A model generated the notes under the pieces. It saw only the letters and a program-made list of their open reading frames with translations. It was not told where the DNA came from and ran no database searches. From Turritopsis dohrnii (lineage: Eukaryota > Cnidaria > Hydrozoa > Anthoathecata > Oceaniidae), in assembly GCA_027922465.2 (NCBI GenBank), contig BQMF02000475.1:186001-250000 (forward strand): a DNA stretch of 64,000 bases, written 5' to 3'. Positions 12,201 to 26,200 of this stretch are shown here, piece after piece; the stretch's first letter is position 1, and every line of letters begins with the position of its first letter. A program made the position numbers and the translations under genes.

Positions 12201-15200
12201 ACCAAGCATTGTGGTTTTAACAAAAATCAATACCTTGCTGATGTAACAGCACTTTCCCGTACGTTCCTTCATGAAGAATGATGCTATCATTTTGAGATTG
12301 CAACAAGATTTTCTCTGTTCTTCTTTTCCAGATATTCTCCATATCACTAGCTTCGATTTCGTTAACACTGTTTTTACCAAACAATTCAGCAAGCGTTGTT
12401 TGCTTCTCCATCATCTGAAACACCTGTGATATCAAAAACAAATACTACTACTTATAGTTTTCATTTTCAAAAAACAATGTTGTATTTGTCGCAGGCTTAT
12501 GGAGATTAACTGCAACCCACCAGTTCAGATGTATCAGGACTTGTACACAAACTTTTAAGAAGATCAAGATATGAGCAAACAGCAAATGGAAAACACTTTC
12601 TTGACGAATTCACCAATATACCAATTCCTTCTGCTTGATCTTGGGTGAAGAAAATAGTTGATAGTGCTGGCTCAGCTAACACCTTACATCCAATTGAAAC
12701 AATGATCTAAAAACATACATACATTTTCACTGATTACTAAGCCAGTTAAAATCGCTTATGAAAAAGATGTCTACCTTTTCACACACCTGATAATTTCCTA
12801 ACGTATCTTCATGAAAAACACTCAACATCAAGCTGAGAAGAATGTAAACATATGCTTTTACTAATCCAGCTAAAGGGTCGTTCTCTTGATCAAAAATATG
12901 GTACGATAGTAAATCATTGAGATAAGGTATCAAGTTACATCTCATTGCAGAATCTCCAAACAGTTTGGTCAGCTAAATGGTAACAACGAAAAAATGAACA
13001 GCAGAGTTCAAGAAAACATAGAATGAAAAAACAAACTTGAATGAGTGTTACCTGCTGACAATCAGGAGTCAGACATGTGTGTCGAAATATGGTCCAAGCC
13101 ATAAGTACAGGACCTTGTTGTACAACATCATCCCATGTATACAACAGCTCATCAACTTTCTAAATAAAAATGGCTAGAAGCTGACTATAGTATCACTTTT
13201 ATATGGGGTAACCATGGTGATGGAAGTATGGCTAGCACTGACATTAATTTGATCATACACCTTTTTTTTTTTAATACTAGTTCACCTCACCCAGCCCTAT
13301 TGGCCCCAAAACAAACGAAGATTTCACGGGGGAACGGGTTGGTAGCAGTACCTGACTTACTAACCTTTTCCTGTTTTATCAACAGGTGGCCTAGTGATGG
13401 AATGGAATTCCATGCTTAGGGTAATTCAAGATGGTTCAAGAAAGTAACTCTTACCTTCCATATCTGGTTAGCAAGGAATGAATGTTCAGTTGCATCAGGA
13501 CTAAAAAATAAAACACAAGATCAAATCATCAAATCATCAAATGATGCTTCTCCTGCAGAGCTGAAGAAACACCTCATCTTACCTCTCATGACCATTTATT
13601 GTTTTTCGCAACAAATCCAGATCCAATGCTTCCAACAGGACTAATGATGACATATATCTGAAAAGAAAATTTAACTGGAGATAAAATATCCATAACAATC
13701 ATCATAATCTGGAAAGTTAGAAATGTAATTTAAAACCAACCCGAAACGTTCACATAGTTCTTGTGATGCTGGTCCCAGCTGCTTCCGATTGACTTGGCTA
13801 AATCCAAAATGCTGACACTAAACATAAAACGTGTAAAATCTGCCAATATCAATTTTTCATAAAAATGTAAGAATAAAAAATGCGACTATATATTTCCCCA
13901 AAGTTGTGAAATTTTTGTCAATTATTGTGTGCACATTGATAACCATGAAAAAAATGTATGATTAAATAATTACACTGTATAACTACCATCAACCTGATAC
14001 ACAGATAGAAATGTTGTCCTTACTAATCAGGGTGGAATTGAATTTATAAAACAAATTCAAGTATTCAGAATTAACATCTCTGTTCAAAATAATATGTTCA
14101 CACTCATTGTTTATTATGTGATAAAAATGACCTTCGTAAATTCCAAACGGAAAAAAAAGATTTTGGTAAAATACTCCATAACCATAACCAAATCACTACA
14201 TAGCTGAAAATAGAAATTTGTGTTCTGGCTTGATTTAACTTAAACACTGTCCTGTTGGATTGTGTTTTGATTTACATTTGTTTATAAGGAAAATTGGCAG
14301 TATATTAAATTTTGAAAAATAAAATTATGATAGACAGTGTCAAAACAGTTTAGGTGACCATAGACTTCATCCATAGTAAACTATGTTTCTGTTGTTGGAT
14401 TAAACAACTATCCAGGAAAGCACACTCGACCAGATTCTTTTAAGTTATTATGTGTCTCCATCCTCTGTGTATTAAAATATTATACGTAATTGGTTTTCTG
14501 AACTTCTTATTGCATATACGACATCACATTTTTACTTGCTGTTTCAGTATGTACTCTTTGAATTAACATAACTGTTTGAACTGGTTGTTTTCCACATGAA
14601 AAGGGTTTCCTTCGTGGCTGTACATCGTGCTTTCAGTTCAGCTGGGCTACATCATATTAGGATCATACTAAATAAATCTTCAGCTTGGCTATTGATAATG
14701 AACTTTCATCTTTGCACTGAAATCACAGCTTCAATGGTTTGCTGTTCCAAGCATTTAATCACCAATCGTCATAACACATCGTTATCAAAAAAAAAAAAAA
14801 AACATCATTGATATCATTTTTTTTCCGTTTTTTACATGTTTATTCAAACGTTTTTACAAAACTTTTTAAGACAACACTGAACTAAAACGATTTATTTCCA
14901 TCAAATCTTCCTCTGTTCATATGCACTGACTGAAAAAAAAAAATGGTGCAATACTTCTATTAGACCAGCCTCTATTATTATTTACTTTGGCTAAGCGAAA
15001 ATTCAATACTGAACTGTGGCTATGAAAGTAAACGGAGAAGGAGAAGAAGAAGGAGAAGGAAAATGCCGGTTTTAACATATATTTCGCCCCATGGGGAAAT
15101 ATATAACGAGAAAAAAAGAGATTTGAATCATCAAGCTATACATACCCGAAAAAAATTTGCCAAATCAATGAAAACATCAGGGGACATTTCAAAATCTTTG

Positions 15201-16744
15201 TAGTATAAAAATATTATTTCTACAAGATCACACTAAATGAAAGAGAAAAAAAATAAAAACAAATTATTTTATTGATCAAATCAGCAAACTTAGTAATTAT
15301 CAATTATCAAAACACTTTGGTCTTAAAACAATTAGTAGAACAACCATTGTTTGCAACAACAATTTTGTATTTTGGATGAAAACATTATGACAGAGAAGTT
15401 ATCACCTGTTCTTCAACCAATTGATGAGCAAATTCAGTTTGTGCAGACAAGTTGCCCTATTAAACATCAGAATCATGTAGAACAGCATCACAACATCACG
15501 ACAGGTAACAATATAAACAGGATACTAATTACAGACCTTGATCCCATTATGCATAGCTGGTTGCTTAAATAAATGCTTCAGCTGTTTTATGAACTAAAGT
15601 ATATATAATTCTATATATTGAAATTGTTTTCACAATACGTTTTTAGTTATTTGATGCTCTAAAAATATTTCTTACCCTTGAAATAACATTTTCATTTGCA
15701 AATTCATCAACTACTTTTGCAAACTTTTCCTAAAATAAGAAAAAAATGGTGGAAATGAATAATGTTTGGAGAAGTCCATTCATATCCTGATACGTACCTG
15801 AAACAAGCATGTTTCATCTTGCCAATATGAGACCAGATATTTGATACATTTCAAAAGAAAACTACGCTCTTTGAAGTAAAACTCCAAAACCTGTAAAATT
15901 AATTCTTATCATAAGAAAACAAAAGTGATATTTCTACACTAAGAGTTAGATAAAAACATCACCTTCCAGAGAGGGGAAGATTTTTGCTTTTTTGAAAAGT
16001 GGCTGACATACCTTCATCAAAAATCCTTCACATTGGATGTCATGTTTGAGAATTGCCTATCAACCATGCAAAAAACAAAGAAAATCTCGTTAGATCTCAT
16101 TATCCATTATTTATTCATCCATAAGAAAAAGAAGGTAAGCTGATAATTACTTGTAACTGTGGACCAGATCCACGAAAATCCATCCGCAGATAATTCTGAA
16201 AAAGTTCATGGGTCTGCCATTCATCAAGGTTCTAGTAGAAAGAAAAAAATAAATTTCATCATGAATCATTTGTTAGTTGAACATACAGAAATAATTGAAG
16301 AAAATGACTACCAAAAGTTTGCTTAATTTAAGGATGAAGTCTTTCCGTTTCACACTGTCAGTAGATTTTACTTTTGCTTCAGATGATGAACTGAAATAAC
16401 AATTCTCCATGGTAACAAAAAAGAAAGATTCAAGAAAAAAAAGTTATTATGTTCTTGTCTTACTTTGGTTGCTTATAGAAATCAATCCCATTTCGCAAGT
16501 GATCTTTATACCGGTCTAATTCTTCGGCAATTATGTCCTGCAAGAAGTTCACAAAGATCCTGTTATGGAACAATATAAAGTTGAAATCACAAATGATAAA
16601 AGAATCTACTAACAGGTGCTGATAACGATGATTTACCACTGATGACACACCACAGTTCCCTTGTTGATCTAAAATACCATTTAAATGTAAATCTTTTTCC
16701 AAACGAGGAAGAACTAGAGAGACGTTTCAGAAAACTTACGCCAT
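6244..16744 (-). CDS. NUP188: Nucleoporin NUP188 (nuclear pore inner-ring scaffold)
   Basis: NUP188 is a large alpha-helical solenoid of the nuclear pore inner ring that binds NUP93 and helps recruit membrane proteins. The minus strand carries about 35-40 short exons covering the whole protein. The N-terminus has FRSTRELWCVIS (family SSRELWTILL). The middle has EIIFLYYKDFEMSPD (15147-15233), DDVVQQGPVLMAWTIFRHT (about 13060-13160), FGRWRYSNAHAQKQKIGLL (in exon 11099-11511) and IEFLTTCVETQPGIIE (in exon 10115-10653). The C-terminus has SPSFGTLVSCLNISLKLV (exon 7097-7228). The last exons 6858-6937, 6570-6699 and 6244-6441 join in phase and end with NLLR-stop, like the vertebrate tail. The ATG appears to sit in an exon with only five coding bases (16740-16744), joined to 16637-16713. 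The next junction (to about 16556) is out of phase as I read it. A 1.3-kb intron spans about 13830-15140. Confidence 0.93.
10115..10653 (-). CDS. NUP188: NUP188 central exon (largest)
   Basis: This is the largest exon of the gene (539 nt, about 180 codons), with a TTTTAG acceptor and a GTGAGG donor. It encodes the most conserved NUP188 stretch: AVIAKYIYHRLDPKLP-type start, a block around GDSLIGVRNAFVNRL, and IEFLTTCVETQPGIIESF. Human NUP188 has matching blocks (AKYIYHKHDPALP, RDAFLTRL, EFLTVAVETQPGLIELF, recalled from memory). It anchors the gene identification. Confidence 0.93.
13830..15140. other. Large NUP188 intron
   Basis: This non-coding AT-rich stretch lies between the exon encoding SPDVFIDLANFF (15147-15233) and the exon encoding FGFSQVNRKQLGPASQEL (about 13740-13820). 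It contains poly-A/T runs (14788-14803) and an AGAAGG purine run (about 15032-15060). No transposon protein was recognised. Confidence 0.5.
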
Positions 16745-17283
16745 GTTGATTTAATCTTCAATGTTCATTATTTCTATTTTTTCTAAATCACATAATAGAA
16801 AAATTTCAAGAATTTGTGATACATGACATTTATTTTTAGATTACTCTACATAATCCAGACACTAAGTAAAACTCCATGTGTACAAACATTATCTATTAAG
16901 GCTTTAAAAAATTTACAATCAAAAATAAAACAGTAATGCATGTGAGGATTAGATTCTTTAAATTTGACATATCAGTTTTCTAATTATCCTTTAATATAAA
17001 AAGTCAAATTACATAAAATATTTCATATCTATATGCAATTAACAGATATTGTGCCTGGTAGCATTTCAAAGGAAAGTGATACGAAAGGAAAGTGATACGA
17101 AAGGACTTAGAATTAATTGAAAAATATCCTCAAAATCACTTCATTGGTAAAGCTCTATTCAAAAAAATCAATCAATCAATCAAAATGTCTTTCCTATGTT
17201 ATAAACACTGCTTTTCTGATCCAAATGTCAGCAATCAAAATAGGAAAAACAAGAAATAATGGCGTGTGTATGATAAAAACAAC
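16745..17283. promoter_or_regulatory. Short spacer between HPS3 end and NUP188 start
   Basis: This 539-bp AT-rich spacer separates the HPS3 stop codon (17284) from the NUP188 start (16744), both genes on the minus strand. It should hold the HPS3 polyadenylation signals and the NUP188 promoter or trans-splice acceptor. It includes a duplicated motif (aaaggaaagtgatacg, 17074-17106) and an (ATCA)n run at about 17167-17184. The role is inferred from position only. Confidence 0.4.
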
Positions 17284-20200
17284 TCAATGAGATGATTCTT
17301 TCTCTGCTGCATAAGTTTGAAGAAACTGTTCTTTGAGTGTTGTAGACTTGTTATACTCCCAACATTCATGCAGGAACGGCAGGAAAAAGGCCATCGAACC
17401 ATCGATCGGAAGGAAGGAGAGAAATTCTGCAGCGGTGTAAACAGTTGTAAGACGATGCAAAATGCCTGAAAAAAGAAAGAAACATTCAGAAAAAAAACAA
17501 AGAAGGATGAATGCAGGGGGTGATGTTGAGTTACCCTTTAACAATTCCATGTAAGTATCATGATTCCACTGTTCATAATCATTGTCTTTCAAAACAGCAA
17601 GTAAATGTTGAAGCAGAACTTGCCACTAAACAACAGCAGAAAATTCTGTAAAAACTTAAACTTAACATAACTAAAAGACAAAAAATTTACCTGAGCTTTC
17701 CAATCAAACATGTCTTTGGCATATGATAACATAGAACTTGGATAATTTCTTATCACATAATCAACAGCCTGTGATAACATAAAGGTAACGATGACGAAAA
17801 CAACAACTACTAATAGTGATTAGTAAACAAGCAAAAAACACCAATCAACAAATAACATAAAAGTAACTTGTTTTGTTGTTTATACCTCTTTCGTAAAACC
17901 AGCTTTTGGCCAACATAACAACAACAAACTCTCCTTTCCAACAAAAGATTTGTCACTCAATTTATTCAAAACCTTTATTGATAAATCTTTTCGGTTGTAT
18001 CGTGAGCAAAGAAGTGCCTAAGAAAAAACAAAGAAGAATTAACTGTCTGAACTGTTTTAAACCTGACAAAACCATACAATTATAAAATTATGACAAGGAA
18101 GATAAACCTGAAACTTCAGCAAAACTTCACTACAACAACAGCATGGACAGTAAATACGTCCATGCAAATCCTTATCAAGTTTGGGGAATGAAGACAGAAG
18201 TGGGGATTCCTGTTTCTGTCTTGACTTTGTATTAGGTAATGACTTTGGCATAGTGATTCCCTCATAATTTTCTTTATTTTTACTAGAAACACAATCTTGT
18301 GGAACTGGTAAATCACCTGTAATGAACAAAACCATGACAACCATAAAAAAACTGCAAAAAATAAAGAAATGATAGCATACCATGATCATAAAGACAATCA
18401 AGAAGTAAGTTACCTGTGAAAGGATGTAATCTATTAAGCCAGCTGTATCGTGAAGTGAAGTGACCATTTCCTTTTGGCTGAAATTACAAATTCATAATCT
18501 CATATTAACTTAGGAATTCCTAACTTAAGTCGAGCCGCCTACTAGGATGGGAGGGCCATCTACTAGGATGTGCGCCCAATGGCGAACTGACTCAGGTCCA
18601 TCTGCTGGATGGATGAGCACTGTCAAATAGGACAAGTGCCCAACTCAAAATAGTGTCTAAGCCGTCTACTAGGACGGGAAGCGCCATCTACAAGGATGTG
18701 CACCCAATGGTGAACTGACTCAGGTCCATCTACCAGATGGATGAGCTCTGACAACTAGTGCCTAACTAGTGACCTACCATCAACCAGGACGACGAGTGCT
18801 ACCAACAAGGATAGCCACCCTCTACGAAAAACGTATCTATAACTAGCTACCGAGTTCAAGGCCGGCGAGTGCTATCAACGAGGACAGACACCCTGTGACG
18901 TATGCTGGAGTGGACCCCCCCCCCCCCCCCCCCAAATTTCCCCCAAATCGAAGTGATGGTAGGTAAGGAGAAGAATTAAGAGACACCTGATCTCAGACAC
19001 GAGTAAGGAGTGATTGTGGTCAAGCAATGTGACAGCTGCACGATGACCTCTTCATCATGGTGAGTGTAACGGCGCTAAGCGTCACTAGAGCAATGACCCA
19101 GTATTGAATTGTAAGATCTGTGATGACAGCAGAAGCTGCAGCAAAAGCCCCACTAATGTAAAAGAATGAGTAATGATATTGACCATGACCTGCCGTGTCA
19201 AACATTTACGTTGAGAGAATGCGAATAAAGGTAGGTTCCAAACTGGAAGCAACTGAATGTGGCCTGATTGTCCGACGCGGATGGTACACCCCGCCCAGAA
19301 CGGGTCTGTCTTGATGAACGAATGTTTACATAAAGAATTCTTCCATTATCGGAAACGGTGGCATTTTGAATCATTAAATCTCAAATATGGTCGAACGTGG
19401 TAGCAACAAGTGTACCTGGACACCTGAAAGAGACCAAAAAACGCCAGGGCGGAAGCAATCTTAACTAAAGAGTGGGTTGCAATGGTAAACTGAGAGGTCC
19501 AACTGATAAAATAACTTGGGGATGACGGAATGTAAGGCTGACGACAAGTCCTGCTGAACACTGAACCTTCAACACAACAAAAACCTTGCAAAGTGGACCC
19601 AACTCTGGTGACAGAAGCAGGTTGAAAGGGATCCGTCCAAGAAACACCCAGGCACGTAACCAACAGATCTGCATCAAATCAACGTCATACCCCAATAAAA
19701 TATGATCAGGGTAATGATGAACTGGAGGGCTGAAGTCATCTGATGCCTAATGTGTATAGAAAATTCTAACACCTGGCGACCTTAGGCCAGGAGATCCAGA
19801 CTTAACATAACACCGGCGAAATAGGTGCGACTGATAGTGAGCGACAACTGCGGAACCAGGAAGAATAATATTTTCCCAGGCCAAAAAATTTAACTAAATG
19901 TGCAATGCAATAATGAAACCCTGTACTGCAATCAGTGTTCGACTCGATATTCTAAATATGCGAAGAGTGTGAAGACATAAAGTATCAGCACCTGTCATAC
20001 AGAGACTAGTGGAAAGCTATTATGATGGCAGAAACACTAGCAAACGCTATCGAAATATAAATAGTCAATGAGGGAAATACCACAAAGACCTAATTAATGG
20101 CGTACGTAACACTCTGAAAACTCTGACGCTGGGATGACAAAGATGACAAAGAGTTCCCCGATGCACCGGAGTTTACGGATTCGAATAGTAGAACGGTTGA

Positions 20201-23200
20201 AGAAGGCACCAAGATAGCTAAATTGATCTTAATACATGAGAAATGCCAGCAAGCTATAACACAGCAGCCGCAATAGACAGCGAACCCACTAATAAAGGTT
20301 ATTCCTGTTTGTGTAATACACTCCTTTCCTTACAAGCATGGGGTATTTTTATGTCCTGCCTCATTATGCTTAAGCAAAATGTCGACCGACCTATCAATGC
20401 AGCAAATTGATTAAAAGTGCATGAAAAAGAATGACACCTAGGTGACAACATTGGGTTCGCAACAGTATCTATCACCTCCCCTGTCCAGGTAGGTGTCGTA
20501 AGGGGACCATCTCCTTGTATTGTATATTGATTAGTATAGCATATATGCTTGATTGTGGGCCTCACAGGTCCTTACACGGATTTTTAGAAGCCCTCATACT
20601 GGCAATAAGTACCTCAAATCACTAACAATGCGTTAGTAATCATGATTACTAATGGTTACGGTGAAGTCAAGCGTGGAGTAGACCGCTGCTTAACAGATTG
20701 TAAAATCAGCAACCCCTCACACATAGTGCGAAATGCCCCTGCTCATTTGAATCCTGAACAGTGACCCAACAGACCCTACTGAACAGGACCACCAAAACAC
20801 AAGTGAAATGAAATGATTAATGCTCCATTGTGGACCCAAAGCGGTCTGCAGTATGATCCCTACCATGTGTCTGGATATGATCTGGCAACCAGGCACAGTA
20901 TATCAATCAGCATGTTCTAGCTTGTGAGTAAAATCGGGCACACAGGCCATATGTGACCGCTAGGGTAGGTGAGACCTGAATGAGAGAAGCTACCTGCTGT
21001 GCGGGTTAACTGCATTGGGAACACGCATGCCTGTCTGATCCTATGAACCCCAAGCCAGGTAAAGTGACAGGACAGGACAGAATGAATATCTACAAAGAAT
21101 AAATGTTCCATAGCCATCCTCCCATAAAGCAAAACCACAGATCCTTGGTAGACAAGCAGACTGGTGTCGCACCGGTAACCCAGACAGTGAAGCACCAGCA
21201 GAGCACTAAAAGTATGTCCATCTGTTTAATGTACCGAACGAAGTAGGAGATCAAAATTGATACACTCACCATTATTCTTAATGTGGTCACAAATGCAGCC
21301 TGTACATGCAAAAGCAGGCAGTCGGAAGTACACACAATCCACATGTTAAATTTAGCTGATACTGAAAAAATTATCATAATGTCACTGTTCTTACTGCTTG
21401 TAGTAAAGTCTTGTCAAGCAAAATAATTCCATTACTCTTTTATGACAGAGAGAGTTCAACAAAGTTAATTAATTGTCACTGATTCACAATGTTCCATGAA
21501 TGCACCACGGCATGGCTGTCACTTCATGGCAACGGAAGCCAATTCTCCAAGGACAAAACTGTAGAAGACTGCAACACTAAGATCTTATTCATACCGCCAA
21601 GCCAATGAAAGGAAACCAAACCAAAACAAAACAAAAAACAAAATGGTGATAATTCATTTCTTCCATATGGTTAATCCAAAGTCTTGTACAATGAACAATG
21701 AAAGCAAACGAATGCTGTTCTAACCAATAAAAACACTCCAACACTGGATTAATTTTCACGTAAATGCGCATAAAATAAAATGACAAATAAAGCTCTATGC
21801 CCAAAGAAGAACTAACAAAAATGAGGTCTGGCTGCACGAGGAGCAACGAGAATATAAAATATCGATCGTGGCAAAACCAAAGTGGATTATTTCAGAATAC
21901 AACATGGCACCCCAACTGCTGCGAAGCACGGCACCCGCCAGTTAACTTCAGTTAAGTAAACTAACTACCATTTCCAAACTTTGTATTGAAAGGAATGAAG
22001 AATTTTATTATACTTAGATAAAACTGGTTTTACCCATACATAAAGTAAGAAACTACATAATAGGCCAACCTACAATGTGTTGATGGTTGCTTTTCCAGCC
22101 ATTTGCTGAAGAACCTTTTGATATTTCTGTAAGACGTATAATGTACTGGTCAATCAGGTAATCCTACAATGAAAGACAACAATGAAAAGTCTTTAATCAA
22201 AATTACTTGAAAAGATTATTAAAAAGTTAACACTCACCAAAATCTTTACGTAATCTTTTTTCCGAGAACCATCTAAATAAAGCACGTTTTTCATTTCGGA
22301 ACTGTTAATAAATTTTCTTTAAACATTAAGTATCCTACCATTGAGTAATATTTCACAGACTTTACATGCTTGTTGATTGAACGACGAATTCTCATTCTGT
22401 TTCTGAACAAAAAAATGCATGTCAATATCATTGAGCAAAGAAAATCATGCATTTTGGATTCTTACATTTCAGTTTCAACATTTAGAAAAAAATCATTAAG
22501 TTCAGTCCTACCGTCAGAATATTTACAATATTTTCCAAACTGAGTTTTCCTAGATCAAACATCAATACAAGGATAGCGGTAAATGATGTTTTGAAATGTT
22601 TTTTAATAAGCTAAAACAAGAAAGGGGAGAGATGTTTCAGTAGAATTTAACTATTTGACATTGTTAAAGTAAAAAAATTGATGTTGAAATAAACAGTTAT
22701 AAAGTTTGTTTCTGCATGAAAGAAAATATGACTGTTTCTTCTTATGTTTTTGCAAAATAACGTATTGTTATTTACACAATACAAATTAATGTATAAAATA
22801 ACTAAAAAGAGTTATTTTCACAATATTGATAAGATTTCCAATTTTCCTGAAAGCAATCATCTACGTTACCTGTGTCAGCGGTGTTATTTGTAAGTCTTTT
22901 GTAAATAAAAACTCAATGTTTTCTACACAGAGTTTTTGGAATGTTTCCTACAAAAAATGATCTTCATACATATGTATATTTGCCTGATGATGAGTTTTAT
23001 ATTTCTAAATTACTTCATAACTATGGCCAAGAATACTTTAAAATTAAAATTAAAACTTTGGTTGGGTTGTAGACAAAAAACAACGAATAAAATTTATTGA
23101 TAAATTTTCGCTTCCAGTCTATGCTGGAGCATCATCAGATCATAAATGAAATAAACTTTTTTCAAACACATCTACAAGTTAAAAAATATTAAACAATTCC

Positions 23201-26200
23201 TTTTATTTACTTGATAATAAAATCATTTGTTAACAGGCTGGGCGGGGAAACGCAAAGAAAAGACAAACATGTATTTGGCCAGGCTTGGGACACGTGGGAG
23301 GCATCGCTTAAGCTAAATAACAATGACGTAAAAGGGGTCCACTATGACCAAAGTCCACAATGACTCAATAACTCAATAATGAGTAAATTGGCGCCGTCAA
23401 CAATGACCAGCAAATAGGAAACGGCCAGATATTGAGTGGTCCACAATGACCTGACACTCTGATCAACAATGACCAGGCTAAAACTTGATAATATTAACGC
23501 GAATGCCCCCCAAATTGCCCCAAGTTGGCCAAACCCCAATGATGGGAAGAACTAGACTCACTGTCCCAAAATCTAGTGGTGTCATCCAGGTTAATTAAAG
23601 AGTGAGATAAATGCACAATGGTCGAGTCAGAAATACGCAAATACCGACGGAAGGCATCGCTGCACCAGCGGCCCATGATTTGAATGGTACTGTCAGCGAT
23701 ACCAACAGATGCAGCAGCTGACGCCCCACCAATGCGAAACGAATGCATGTTTATGTTGGGGACTTCGGGTAAGCAAAAACCCAGCATCCGCACCATGTCA
23801 GAACGTGTTAAATAACGGCCATCCTGGAACGTGAAAAATGGGCCAGAACGAGATGGATGAGCTAGCATACACTGGCAAACTAACTGAATCGGGCAAAGGC
23901 AACTGCCGGTGGCACCAATGCGAACAACAGAGCCTAATCTGAACGGATCGGTCTTTGAAGCTCGGATGTGTATCGATAAAACTTGTAGGTCTTCGGAAAT
24001 AGAAATGTCACCAAAAAGAAGATTGTCGTGTGAAAAGGTGGAAGAGGTAGGACATGCGTATTCAGAAACACGAAGAAAACCAAAAAACGCCACTGTGCAA
24101 GCTGTACGAAAGACCAAAATCTCATGCGCGGAATAAGACATTAAACCAAGGCGATGGTGAATGATATGAAGGTGTCTGATAGAAATCGGCATACGACGAG
24201 GGCAGCGAAAGCAGAATACACGATAGTGCTGGTACCCAGTAGAATATGTACGTAACGTGGAGTTAGCCAGTGCAAACTGATGAAAAAATAAAACATTTAA
24301 CACAGAAGGAACCACAGCTCCTTGGATATCTCGGTTGGATGATGTTGTGCTGAAGGGACCAACTGGAGAAATCGGCCAACCTGCAAACGAGATAAGGTGT
24401 CAGCAGCGGAGTTACGAAAACCTGAGATATGTTGCATTAAAATATTAATATTCATCTTAGCAGTATACAAAAATAAAAACCTGACTAATTTCATGATATC
24501 TTTATTGGACGAAGAGCCCTTAAGCCAAACCTGAGAAATAGAGAGATTATCTGTGAAGATGAGAAGAGAGAACCCCACGAACAAACAGCTACGACAATTG
24601 CAAATAACTCCTTAACATTGATGTGAACAGACTGCCAGTGGTCAGGCCAAGGTGCATAAAGCCATTGATTCTGGAAAACAGTGCCAATACCAAGAGACGA
24701 AGCGTCTGTGAAGAAGGCAAGGCTAGCCGAAGTGACTTCGTCCTGCTGAAACATGCAAACACCGTTCCACGAAGGCATAAACTCGAGCCACCAATGGATG
24801 TCTGCATGAGCCTCCGTGTTTAACGTAATGTGGTGATTTAAAGACGAAACAGTGGTAGACAGATCAATAAGCCGACGAAGGAACATGCGAGCTGGTTTAA
24901 CAACTTTAGCGGCAAACGATAAAGAACCAATAAGGGAAAGAAGTTCCGGTTTAGTGCATTTCTTATGCTGATGCCAACCTTCTAACGAGGACAAAATAGA
25001 TGAATGCTTATCAGGAGGCAAACCAATGACTTGTGGCACCGAATCTATCTCTATACCCAAATAGGTGAGGCAAGTGGTAGGGCCGACAGTCTTGTCACTT
25101 GCGAGGGGAACCCCTAATTCGGAAAAAACTGATTGCATGGCGGACATGTTGCGAGCCGTCTGTGCAGAGGACGACGAACATGTAATGAAATTGTCTAAAT
25201 AGTGAATGATCAATGAAATCCCAGCCACGTGAATAAGGATCCACAAAAGCAGGTCAGCGAAAGTGTTGAAAATAAAAGGCGAGGATCGACTACCAAACGG
25301 AAGTCGAGTGTCTATGTAGAATAATCCTTCCCAACAGTAACCAAGCAAACACCACTGCTCAGGCCTGACAGGACAAAGACGGAATGCATGGCGTATATCT
25401 AACTTTGCCATAAAAGCTCCCCGCCCCAACGAGTGAACCAATTTGACAGTGTCATTGAAAGAAGAATACCTTACGGAAAAGGGCTCTTTAGGAATAAATT
25501 CATTAATCGAATACCCGCGAGGAGAGGATAAATCCAAAATAATGCGTTGTGAACCATCACTTTTAGGGACAGCTCCAAGCGGAGAACAATGCAAAGGACT
25601 AAGAGGTGGCATAAAAAACGGACCCGAGGTGTGGCCATGAGACACCTCCTTAGCAATAGAAGCAGTGACTGCATCAGGACAATCAAGAGCTGATAGCAAA
25701 TTATGAGGGCGAGTAGCTGAAACAGGACCAGAAAAACCTATATCGAAACCCTCCCGAAAATCTGATAACACATAAGAAACTAAAGCACGATCAGGATGGT
25801 TAAGAAATTGTTCCAAAATGGACAGAAGAGACAACACCACAAGGTAACGGGCAGAATTCACCGCGAAGTGCGCTTGGGGCAGGCGCATGCAGGGTGTGGA
25901 CCGAAAAGGACAGGCATTAGCAAAATGACCCGCATTGTGACAGTAAAAACAAACATTGCTCACAGCACTCCTCAAATGAACGTTATATAAATCATCGTCT
26001 AATCTAGCCCAAGACAGGGATTGATTATATGCGATCTGGTGCCAGAAGGCTACATTGTATCTAACCCACGCGGCGAAGGCGAAACGATGGGCAAAATCCA
26101 TGATAACGCAATAGCTCAAGATAGCCGTGAGGCCAGAAATGCAAATAACACTGTAAAAAGTAGTTCCAAGCCATCATCCACAAATTAAAGTCCGACACCT

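Larger units (their letters stand above)
18478..22069. mobile_element. Decayed DIRS-like retrotransposon relic in HPS3 intron
   Basis: This fills the HPS3 intron between exons 22070-22163 and 18414-18477. Minus-strand frames at 19020-19205 and 19346-19695 are broken. They still resemble the tyrosine recombinase of the intact DIRS element at 23.5-24.3 kb: GAFAAASAVITDLTIQ matches GGASAAASVGIADSTIQ, and SWTDPFQPASVTRVGST matches SKTDPFRLGSVVRIGAT. No RT frame survives. Higher GC content and many CC/GG-rich repeats distinguish it from the neighbouring intron. Confidence 0.65.

Noticed and set aside
14596..14811. 71-codon plus-strand frame in a NUP188 intron
   Set aside because: Ends in a poly-Lys run from an A tract, has no homology, and is antisense within an intron.
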